Below are positions 21,241 through 30,524 of a stretch of DNA of 64,000 nucleotides, piece by piece. Under the pieces are notes generated by a model. It ran no database searches, had not been told where the DNA came from, and saw nothing but the letters and a program-made list of their open reading frames with translations. Both the position numbers and the translations under genes were made by a program. Source of the DNA: Populus alba (lineage: Eukaryota > Streptophyta > Magnoliopsida > Malpighiales > Salicaceae); the NCBI RefSeq assembly GCF_005239225.2, contig NC_133287.1, forward strand, positions 16,558,519 to 16,622,518, given 5' to 3'. Position 1 is the stretch's first letter; each line of letters opens with the position of its first letter.

Positions 21241-22700
21241 CTACACTACATAATTTGTTCGTGCCACAACTTGCTATATGGGAGGAAATTAAACACGCAG
21301 CCACTACAGACGACTATATGGCTGTTGTTAGCAACCTGGTCCAAACTCAACTCGAGGGACCCTTTACTGCACGCAATGGATTATTCTTTTTTAAAGGCCG
21401 AATTGTGGTTCCTTCTGATGTCACTCTACGCAACAAATTAATTTATGAATCCCATGATACCAAAATAGGGGGTCATTCGGGCATCTTACGCACCTTTAAA
21501 AAGGTGGCCACCCAGTTCTACTAGCCTTCCATACACAAATCAGTTCAGGAGTACGTGAAGAGCTGCGACACATGCCAAAGAACTAAATCTGAAACTTTTC
21601 CACTTGCAGGTCTACTCCAACCTTGGTCTATCCCATGTCAGGTATGGGATGATATTACTATCGATTTTATTACCAGTCTGCCACTTTCACAAGGTAAAGA
21701 TACAATCTTTGTGGTGGTGGATAGACTGAGTAAATATGCTCATTTTATGTCATTATCTCATCCTTTCACGGCTAAAGTAGTGGCAGACAAATTTGTTAAG
21801 GGCGTGGTCAAATTGCATGGCATGCCAAGATCTATCATCAGTGATCGTGACCCCATTTTTATCAGCAAATTTTGGCAAGAATTTTTTACAATGTCTGGCA
21901 CAAAGCTGAAAATGAGTTCCGCATATCACCCTCAAACCGATGGCCAATCAGAGGTAGTCAATCGATGTCTGGAACAATATTTGCGCAGCTTTGTCCATCA
22001 GTGGCCACGTAAATGGCATTCCTTCTTGCATTGGGCGGAGCTCTGGTACAATACTACTTTTCATGCATCCACGGGTATGACTCCATACCAGGCACTTTAT
22101 GGGCGTCCACCACCGACTCTTCCATAATATTTTAATGGTACCACACCAGTTCACGAAGTGGACCAAGCACTTCTCCACCGTGATGAGCTTTTGTTGCAGC
22201 TTAAACAGCACTTGACCACTGCCATCAATCGCATGAAATAGACTGCAGATAAAAATCGGAGGGATGTGTCTTTTGCAGAAGGTGATATGGTTTTCCTCAG
22301 ATTACAGCCTTATCGTCAAAGCTCAGCATTCAAACGGGCACACCAGAAATTAGCCAGCAAGTTTTTTGGCCCTTATCCTATTCTCCAACAGGTGGGTAGG
22401 GTGGCTTATAAACTTCAATTACCTGAGGGTGTTCATATTCATCCTGTTTTTCATGTGTCCTTATTAAAGAAATATGTGGGAGATGCTTCCAATACTCAAA
22501 CTGATCTTCCACCAGTATCAGATGATGGTGCAATTATTTTGGAACTTGAAGCTCTACTTGATCACTGCTGGGTGAAGTAGGGTGGTAAATTCATCACTGA
22601 AAGTCTTGTCCAATGGAAGCACTTACCACCAGAGGACGCTACGTGGGAACTGACTGAGTTTCTGTGTCAACAATTTCCTAATTTGAACCTTGAGGACAAG
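21241..22700 (+). pseudogene. gypsy integrase with chromodomain-like C-terminus
   Basis: Zinc-binding H-H-C-C region (YESHDTKIGGHSGILRTFKK; SCDTCQRTK), core with DFITSLP, SDRDPIFISKFWQE and the catalytic Glu in GQSEVVNR, then the GPY/F-type region (KFFGPYPILQQVGRVAYKL, HPVFHVSLLKKY) and a tail LVQWKHLPPEDATWE that is a chromodomain-like signature. Stops at about 21522, 22125, 22239 and 22578 interrupt one frame. Confidence 0.85.
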
Positions 22701-22723
22701 GTTCCACTTTCTGGGAGGGGTAT

Positions 22724-23215
22724 TGATAAGCCACCACGTAGATCTGAGAGAGCAACAAAACCGAATCCCAAGTATAGTGAAGTGCAGTGAAAGGCAAGCA
22801 CAAGACCAGGACAAACGTGAGTCATGCAGGATTGATGATAGCAACTTACGTGAGGTCTTCACCACGTCAGCTAGTTATGAAGTAGTGCTAAGCATCAGTT
22901 TTTTATTTAGTTTCCATTCAATATTTATTTTGTTCTATTTTGCAGTAATTTAAATAGTGTAACCGTTATAACGGGTCCTTATATTTCGGCTACATATCCG
23001 AAATATTGATTAGTTTTCATTCAGTATTTATTCTGTTCTATTTTTGCAGTAATTTAAATATTGTAATCGTTATAACGGGTCCTTATAATAAGGCTGGAAA
23101 GAAAAGAAGAAATACAATATTTTTCTATAATAAATTTATCTTGTGGTACGTTCTCACCCGAAGAGAACCAGTGTGAATTCTGCTATTACAAATCAGCTCT
23201 TGACTAACCTTATCA
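22724..23215 (+). repeat. gypsy 3' LTR (complete)
   Basis: 492 bp from TG to CA, preceded by a polypurine tract and followed by the TSD caatc. Contains the same internal tandem repeat as the 5' LTR. Confidence 0.9.
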
Positions 23216-23220
23216 CAATC

Positions 23221-23289
23221 CCAACAGAACAGCTGCACGTACCATATATTTATATATTATTCACTCCTTCATAACGAAAACATAAAACG

Positions 23290-23324
<35 letters not shown>

Positions 23325-23870
23325 CTTAATTACAAGATATTACCATGCTGTACGGACAACAATGGTGGAATTAAGTGGTGAAAGAAGCCGTCTCAAGCCA
23401 ACCTAGAAGAAAGACAGCAACAAAAAGCAGCAGCAGCGCCTCCTTTCAATAATTCTTTTTGTTTTTTTTTTTTTCTGGCATGTGTTTCTCTAACAAGACT
23501 AGAGAATTCATGGTTTTTTTGGTAAATAAAATTAGGTTTATACATTCAAACAAGAATAGAAAGACACAGTGAATTTTAATCATGATTTGAAACTCATTTG
23601 AGCCTACTTTAAAAGAAAATCAAGTGTTGAAACGGGACAGAGAGTAGCGGATGCAAATAAATACAAGTGAGTGACTGTGAAAGTAGTAGAGAGCAGAAAT
23701 GTGTTTAGAAGTGTGGATTCTTACCTCTCCTTGAAACGCCATGGAATTCGATTTGAGACACAGAGCGCGTGTTAAATACAGGGGATGCAGTTTAAACGCG
23801 AACGAAATTCAACGCAGAAGAGGAAAACTATATTGAAGTAATTACGTTCCAGTAAATTTTAGCAGCGAGA
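23221..23870. other. Intergenic DNA between gypsy and tRNA-Val
   Basis: Includes a 33-nt poly-A run (23290-23322). On the minus strand there is a short candidate first exon MAFQGE (ATG at 23742) followed by a GTAAGA donor, which could be the start of a gene otherwise lost. No other coding signal. Confidence 0.45.
23290..23322. repeat. Poly-A run
   Basis: About 33 uninterrupted A residues. Could be the tail of an unrecognised retroposon or a simple repeat; no SINE or LINE body was recognised to its left. Confidence 0.85.
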
Positions 23871-23943
23871 GGTGTCGTGGTGTAGTTGGTTATCACGTCA
23901 GTCTAACACACTGAAGGTCTCCGGTTCGAACCCGGGCGACGCC
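23871..23943 (+). tRNA. trnV-AAC: tRNA-Val (anticodon AAC)
   Basis: A 73-nt cloverleaf: acceptor ggtgtcg pairs with cgacgcc (one T-G), D-arm gtgtagttggttatcac, anticodon stem tcagt/actga enclosing loop ctaacac with anticodon aac at positions 34-36, five-base variable loop and T-arm with ttcgaac. The A-box (tgtagttggt) and B-box (ggttcgaac) are intact. No intron and no encoded CCA, as expected for a nuclear tRNA. It decodes GUU, and GUC after inosine modification of A34. A plausible functional gene; no neighbour in the window is related. Confidence 0.97.
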
Positions 23944-24014
23944 AATTATGTTAATTCACCTAAATATCTTGTTTAACACCTTCGACCCATTCTCCTTCCA
24001 AAACAACCTCCAGT

Positions 24015-24145
24015 GGCCGTTTTAAATGGTATTTTATATTTTTTATATATTTTTAGATTATATGAATATATTAATATTAAAAAATATTTTTTAAAAAATA
24101 AATAATATTATTTTAATATATTTACAAATAAAAAAACAATCCCTG
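24015..24145. repeat. AT-rich dispersed element copy
   Basis: Matches the pattern of several other stretches in this window: a ttttagattat-type block, atcaaaaataatttttaaaaaata-type block and attttaatatatttanaaa block in order. See also 38815-38990, 57030-57215, 57765-58270 and 58675-58885. Confidence 0.5.
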
Positions 24146-24270
24146 CCGTATTTCCAAATATTCTCCAAGCCATTTCTATTTCACTTCCCGGAAAAGCATT
24201 CAAGCTTGAAATCTATAGCACAACTGAAAAAAAGGCTTAGAATTTTCAGGTTCTGCAGAGCAGTACGGAG

Positions 24271-24390
24271 ATGGCGTTTCTGAGAACCCCAGAAGAGCAA
24301 CTATTTATCAGTTTCCTTACCAGGCAATTGATTCGCGAGATTGAAGGAATATTATTTATTCAGGAAGAAAAGAAAAGGCATGGCGAGTAA
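24271..24390 (+). CDS. Small open frame of unknown function
   Basis: 39 codons, MAFLRTPEEQLFISFL to KKRHGE, in a stretch less AT-rich than its flanks. No homologous motif is recognised and no continuation exon is evident. It could be a chance frame or the first exon of a lost gene. Confidence 0.2.
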   Translation: MAFLRTPEEQLFISFLTRQLIREIEGILFIQEEKKRHGE

Positions 24391-24768
24391 TAACATACAT
24401 GCATCTTCTCAATGATAAGCTGTGACCAATTCTGTCATATCTTGCTCTACCGACCAAACTTGCCTAATTAAGCAGACCTTGCTTATAACTGAGCATCAGT
24501 TTTCAGTTTCCAAGTGGACAGAAGAAAAATCACTACCATACTGCGACAACACTACTATGATATTTTCCGAGGCTCCAAACAGCACATAAGCCAGCATTGT
24601 TAAGGAGGTACTCGTTCAGACGACTTTCCCTTCTTTCGTTTGGTCAATACTCGTATTCAAGACCTGCAAATGGGGATGCGCCTTTCGTTCGTCGAAACCA
24701 CTGAAACCATCTTTCATGCTCGTAAACTGGTCTGGACATCCATTTTAATCTATAAAAAAATTAAAAAA

Positions 24769-24968
24769 AGAAGGCAGCTGAAGAGTGTGATAAAGTGTTG
24801 GTGATGCTACGAGCTATAGTGAAGAGATTGATAATCCTTTAGACTCTGCCGATATGTCTCTTGAAGCGGGAACCAGATATTACCGTGATGATTTGGAACG
24901 AGTTGTGGATGATGACTGACTCGGCTTGTGATGTCGGTGATGCAGAGGGGAAAGATCTTGACAAATGA
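24769..24968 (+). pseudogene. Unknown gene fragment (unit B copy, frameshifted)
   Basis: Opens like 2192-2404 (AAEECDKVLVMLRAIVKRLI) but an 8-bp insertion near 24835 shifts the frame, after which TDSACDVGDAEGKDLDK is recovered in another frame before TGA. Clearly inactive. Confidence 0.45.
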
Positions 24969-25050
24969 TAGTTTCAGTGGTTTTGACGAACGAAATAGAA
25001 AACTGCAGGCGCATCCCCATTTGCAGGTCTTGAGTATGAGCATTGACTAA

Positions 25051-25231
25051 AGTTCAAGGGGGCGTAGCGTGGTGGACAAAGGATTTGGAAATCTGCACAG
25101 CAGGTTCTCGAGTTCAAGTTAAGAAGTGCACCTTCTTGTAAGAACCTGGACAACCAGGATTTTATTCACTATCTGGACCCATAAAATGCGCTTTCTGAAA
25201 GGTGATTTCCTCGAATAAAAAAAAAAAAAAA
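25051..25231 (+). mobile_element. tRNA-derived SINE, plus strand, unit B only
   Basis: Flanked by the 9-bp TSD attgactaa (25042-25050, 25232-25240). A-box-like tagcgtggtggac near the start, B-box-like gagttcaagtt about 45 bp later, and a 17-nt A tail at the right end. Unit A has the empty site (gcatcgactaaacg at about 2480), so the insertion follows the duplication. Confidence 0.88.
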
Positions 25232-25449
25232 ATTGACTAATGGAAGATGGTCGAGCAAAAAGGAAAAGGGAAAGACAGAACAAGTGAAAATCATGAAAGA
25301 AGGGAATGTCGTAAGAACGAGTGCCTCCTTAACAATGCTGGCTTATGTGTACTGTTTGGAGCCCTCGAAAAGATCACAGTAGTGTTGTTGTATGGTAGTG
25401 ATTTTTTTTTTTTTTTTTTTGTCCACTTGGAAACTGAAAAATGATGCTA

Positions 25450-26580
25450 AGTCCCCCACAAAAACTAGGAGTGATATTAATTAGTAAATCAATAAACATA
25501 GAATGGCATCTAGCCATCTAGTCACAACTGGGTTAGCAACCCTCATCACATTCTATTGGTACGGATTATAGCAATGTTACAATCACAATTCACCATCAAC
25601 AACGCAACAATGGCCTTCGCGTCTCTGGTAGAGCTGGCTATAAAAATGACAAGTCAAAAACTACCTCAGCTTCTTTAATGGACACAAGTAATATCTTACA
25701 CGACCCACGACGGCCAAGGTAAATCATTAGCTCTCAAGCATAAATTCAAGATGCACATTAATCTGCTGCTAATTTGGAGAATAATAAACCTTTAATCGAG
25801 AGCAAAAAATGCACAAAACCTGTCCAATGACCCACCTTCAACGCTCTCTGCAACCTCTGGCACTTTTAGACAAAAAATTATTCTCTGTTTTTAAACTTAT
25901 GTAGGCACATTTTGTCGAAATAGAGACTCCCATTAGTAGCCATCTCCTTTGCTTGGGATGATGTGGAGGGGATTATGTGATCATAGTAAATGATTGTGTT
26001 GAACAATGATTATGACGAGAAAGTTGTATAATGATAATGACTAGCACTAAAATTTGGTGTCTGAAAGTTTGGCTGGTTCACGTTGGGATATATCAAGAAG
26101 AACTCCGGCATATCATTAGGATTGCTGCAACGTCGGTTGGTTCAAGTTACTTGAAGTGTTCATGTAAGGAAAAACATCGTTCACGTGTAGTCACTGTCAG
26201 AATATTATTGATCCAGTAACTTCTACGAACCAATTTGATGTCTGAAAATTACGTGTACCGAAATTAATTTCTTCTTTTCGATCCATTAAAAAACAAGCTA
26301 TCCATATACCAAACATGAAGAATTAATAATAAAAGAAAATTTACGATCGTTGCGTCTATGTATAACTTAGAAGCAAACATTTTGACAGTGATCTTAAAGT
26401 TGGCTGTTCTGTCTAACTTTATTCAGTTCGACATGGCCAAGGAGAGATTTCGTAAAACCTTTCACTGAGTGGATAATTTATTTTAGTCAGTCAGTCCCCA
26501 GTAAGAAAGAATCCCCAGCAAGAATATGTATGAGTTAAACCATTATGAGAATCCTGAGTTAGCAGAAATCGAATTTTTTT
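25450..26580. other. Unit B sequence missing from unit A, non-coding
   Basis: No open frame with recognisable content. This is flanking DNA left of the copia 5' LTR that was lost from unit A in the same deletion as the 5' half of the element. Confidence 0.5.
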
Positions 26581-26581
26581 A

Positions 26582-29500
26582 TGTTGAAACAAGACAGCGA
26601 ACCTTACAGTATCTTTTATATTTATGAATGGTACATCTTAATAACGTCTTTAGGAATATCTTCTAGTTATCGTAAATCTTCTAAAATCAAGAAGATCTTC
26701 TGTGAATCCCTATAAATTATAAGGGTTCTTGTTGTGTATGTGTGTGTGTAGAGATATCCACTACAAAACCTTTGTTTTTGACATGGACAGAGCCAGCTAG
26801 GATTTCATCTCTACTTTCATAGAAAATTAGAGCTGGGTTTTGTCTTTTTTTTATCACATAATATTTTAATAGCTGCATATTGTTGCGACTAACATCCCTT
26901 TCTTTCTTTTTTTGTCCTCTCTCTTGATCTTGCTCTTTGTTCATCTTAATGGCATATTCAATTACAAATAAAATAGGATCTGCTGCAGAAATAGATAAGT
27001 CTGGTTCTAGTACTCTGCCTTCTCTTCACATGCAAGATGTGTCTTCACTTATTACTCCAGAAAGACTTGATGATACCAACTACATCAAGTGGTCCTTGAA
27101 TGAGAAAAATAAAGTAAGAGATGGGGATTCATTTATGGAACTAAGGTTGCTCCAAAGAATAAGAATTCAGAGGAATATGAAGCTTGGGAGGATTAGAACT
27201 ATATGGTTAAATCTTGGCTTCTTGATGCTACGACCAGGAAAATCAGGTCACTATTCAATCGTTCACCTACCGCCAAGGAGATTTGGGACACCATCAAACA
27301 AACCTACTCAGACTGGTTCTTGCAAGTCCTTTAATCCTGAGGCAGAGGATTCGATTTCAAAGAGCCATTTAGTCACTGCTGAAGCCTTTGTTGCCAAGAT
27401 AGATCTAACAAACTCTACCCATAAATCTCTTGCTTGTACCATAAATTTAGTTGTTAATCTTATATTTATTCCAAAATAATTGTTACAAATGCTAATGGTA
27501 GTGGAACTGTTCTTTTCCTTTTTTTTCATTGATCTCTGAAGTTCTTTCTATGTATTTCATCGTCAAACTGTAACCTTCTCTCTGTTAGCAAAATATCCAA
27601 GTCTCATAATTGTTTTGTTTTGTTTTGTTTTTCCCTACTCGTTGTATTTTATAGAACATCCATGCCAAGAAGAGGATTGACAGTGGTTAAAGAAGAGGAG
27701 ACTTGTACTCTTTGGATGGCGGATTTCAGCAGCCTACTAAAAAAGCAACAGCAATTGTTATGAGTGACACTATGCTGACATCAAAGCAGAAAAGGATTTG
27801 GATTTGGCATCGAAGATTCAATCACCCTTCATTTGGATTTCAGCAGCCTACTAAAAAAGCACCAGCAAATGTTTTTATTTTTTTAATTTTTTTTATCAGA
27901 TGGTACTCATATAATTTAGTTTTTTTTTATAAAGGATGTTCGTTCTTCTGATAATAGAGGAGAGTAATTCAAGAAAGGAGTGACTAAATTTATGAATTCA
28001 AATGGTATTTTTCATAACATCATATCCAGGTTTTTTCACGTCAAACTAGAGTTATTGAAGGGGGAAAAATAGATATTTGTTGGAGGTCACTAGGTCTTTA
28101 TTAATTGGTGATAATGTTCCATTTTATTTATGGGGTGAGGCCTTGATGTTTGTTGTTTATATAATTAATCACACCATCTAGTTTTTTGAAAGTTAGAAGA
28201 TATTTGGATGTGATCCCTGAATACTGTACACTTTTTTCAGTTGTTTAATTAGAATGTTTTTTTTTTCTTTAATTAGAACCTTGTGTCTTTGCTTGTGTTG
28301 TATATTGTCACTTGCACGCACATCAACGCAAAAAACTTGATTCACGAGCATTGAAGTGTGTATTTCTTTGATATAACTCCACTCAAAAGGGCTATCGATG
28401 TTATTCTCCTTAGTTTTATAATTAGAAGCCAACCAAGATTCGCCACTTCTTCAATTTGATGTAAAAAAATATTTTTTATATCGTGACTTAACTAAAAAAG
28501 TATATATATATAGATCCTTCTCCGTGTGTGTCAGTATATTCAAGTTCAATAATGATATATAAACTTAAAAAAATACTCTATAGATTAAAGAAATCTTCAA
28601 GAGCTTGGTTTGGATTACTTACCAAGTCTATAAAGTTATTTAGATCACACTTTTTAAAACATAAACAAGGTTAAGTTATTGTTTTAAATATCTATCTTGA
28701 TATTGATGATATGGTGGTGACAAATAATAATGATAAAAATAAAATTTTTAAGCTACATCAGTATTTAGCTTTCGAATTTAAGATGAAACAATTTGGCAAC
28801 CTTAAATACTTTTTTGGGATTAAAATAGCTTGATCAAATCATAATGTTTTCTTATCACAATGAAAATACATCTTTGATTTATTATCTGAGACAATAATGT
28901 TTAGATGTAAATCAGTTAAAACTTCTATTAAATAAAATCATAAGTTCTTTCAGTGTTTGAAGCTCAAATTCAACACATAAAAGAAGATATCAATAACTTA
29001 TGGGAAAGCTAAGATATCATGGATCATGCATGAATTTACAGCTAATTTATTTATTTTATATCTAATTTATCTATTTTATAAAAGAAGATATCAAATATTT
29101 ATTTATCAACAACAAAAAAAGTTATGAAAGCATATACAATGAGTCAATTCATGCATGATTCATAAAAGCCTCGTATAGATATTGTAAAACATATATTGAG
29201 ATATTAAAGTATGCTCCTAATAAAGGATTATTGATCACAAAACATGGTTATTCAAAGATAAAAAGGTATATCGATGTTGATTGGGCAGGTTCAACTGGTA
29301 CCAGATGATTTAATTCAAGATATTTAATTTTTGTTGGTGGAATCTTGTATAGAGGTGTGGCTTTTAGGATATATGAGCTACCGTGGATGAGAAATCTGTT
29401 AAATCACTTGGGATTTAAACCAAAAGAGGCAATGAATCTATTTTCTGACAATAAGCCAGCCATAAAAATTATTGATAATCCTGTTTAACATGATTGAATA

Positions 29501-29610
29501 AAGCATGTGAAAGTAGAAAGATACACACACTTACTTCCACTTGTAAAATCAATAAAAATAATTAGAGATATTCTCTGCAAAATCTTTGTTTTTGATAATT
29601 TATATATAGG
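26582..29610 (+). mobile_element. Decayed Ty1/copia retrotransposon (unit B, longer copy)
   Basis: A probable 5' LTR (about 26582-26779) is followed by a decayed methionine-tRNA-type primer-binding site (tggacagagcc, about 26783). Then come a gag start (MAYSITNKIGSAAE, LITPERLDDTNYIKWSLN; 26949-27480), a GAG-pre-integrase piece (IWIWHRRFNHPSFGF, about 27795), integrase pieces (GDNVPFYLWGEALMFVVYII region, about 28110), then the part shared with unit A: integrase tail, RT with YLDIDDM (about 28700) and RNase H (LFSDNKPAIKII, about 29435). Every domain is frameshifted. Compared with unit A it keeps the 5' half. Confidence 0.85.
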
Positions 29611-29619
29611 ATTTAGCAA

Positions 29620-30060
29620 TGCGATCATGTTTATCCACAAAACCTGCACTTGGATATGAATAAGTTAACGTAAACTGGGGAAGGTTGGCTGGCTGATAAA
29701 TTGTCCACGGATTCAACCCCCCCACCAGTTGCTCAAAGGCCACCTTTTAACTAGTTAATGATAGAGTGCAAGATTAGAAAGCAGAATGAGATTCGGAATT
29801 GAAACGGAGTCTTAATTAGACACAATTAAGAAGATATTTAATCTCAAGAATATTCAAAAGAACTTAAACATAGCCAAGTTGATGCAAGAAACGGGTGGTG
29901 TGACTTTGGTTCTATGAAGTGATAAGATTGATTGAGAAATAACACCGCCCCTTGCTCAAATGATAGGATTGTTGAACAACAACCCGTTCTTTCCATGAAA
30001 CCAGCACTAGTTGCCTTGGAGGACTGCCAGCTTTCGCCTTTGGACATTTTAACACCTTAT
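29620..30060 (+). other. Shared block right of the copia remnant, unit B
   Basis: 29620-29850 matches 4540-4755 of unit A. The following roughly 240 bp (29850-30080) are absent from unit A, removed together with the 5' portion of the gene fragment described next. Confidence 0.5.
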
Positions 30061-30316
30061 TATATAAAAGAGAACCAAGACCAAGCAGTCAGTGTGTTTA
30101 CTTTGAAGTCAAATTCTACATCACGTGTGTCTTTTGATGATGATCCATGGTCCCCTCCGAGGACAGTCCAAGCTCAGTTTCAAACCATGACGAAGCTCTT
30201 GTTTGGAGTGATTGGATAGAGATGATTACAGCAGAGCCCCTCCTTTAATTTTTGGAATTTAGCAGGGCAGAGATCTGTATCGGATTGGAGAAGGAAAGTG
30301 ATGATGGAGCATTGTG
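29932..30316 (+). pseudogene. Unknown gene fragment with FDDDPWSPP motif (unit B)
   Basis: The frame runs from about 29932 through LALEDCQLSPLDI-like (VALEDCQLSPLDILTPYYIK) into SVFTLKSNSTSRVSFDDDPW and breaks right after WSPP because a 7-bp segment between two ctccg repeats is missing relative to unit A. The upstream extension suggests the original protein began further 5' than the unit A start codon. Family not recognised. Confidence 0.4.
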
Positions 30317-30352
30317 AGGTTGTGGGATTTTGTGTTTCATTTCCAGGAAAAT

Positions 30353-30521
30353 TCTTGGGTTTGTGGAGGACAGAAAGCGACTAAAATCATATAGCCTTCT
30401 TTCTTGTGGTTAACATGGCCGCCCCCTTGCAATTTTTCTATCGAGAGAAAATGAGGTGATAAATACTTGGGTTTGTGGAGGACAGAAAGCGACTAAAATC
30501 ATATAGCCTTCTTTCTTGTGG
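30353..30521. repeat. Direct repeat of about 55 bp
   Basis: The block from cttgggtttgtggaggacag to cttctttcttgtgg occurs at about 30353-30410 and again at about 30466-30522. Unit A has a single copy (5034-5092). The second copy marks the start of DNA not found in unit A. Confidence 0.8.
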
Positions 30522-30524
30522 TAA

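Larger units (their letters stand above)
17849..23220 (+). mobile_element. Ty3/gypsy chromovirus with target-site duplication
   Basis: Two similar LTRs (17854-18341 and 22724-23215) in the same orientation, flanked by a 5-bp TSD caatc (17849-17853, 23216-23220). The internal order gag, protease, RT, RNase H, integrase and chromodomain-like tail is that of a plant chromovirus. A polypurine stretch gggaggggtat immediately precedes the 3' LTR. The LTRs differ at about 20-25 positions by eye, so the insertion is old but not ancient. The primer-binding site is deleted and all enzymes carry stops, so it is immobile by itself. Confidence 0.92.
24492..25448. repeat. Inverted repeat at the left end of unit B
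   Basis: The left arm (about 24492-24710) is the reverse complement of parts of the right arm (about 24965-25448). It shares the gtccacttggaaactgaaaa, aacaatgctggcttatgtg and gcgcatccccatttgcaggt segments. The right arm is longer because of a SINE and about 60 bp absent from the left arm. The region between carries the unknown gene fragment. Unit A has only the right-arm sequence. Confidence 0.75.

Noticed and set aside
29610..29700. A 3' LTR for the unit B copia element
   Set aside because: Only about 30 bp resemble the end of the 5' LTR (caaaatctttgtttttga); the rest of an LTR is absent, so a boundary cannot be drawn.
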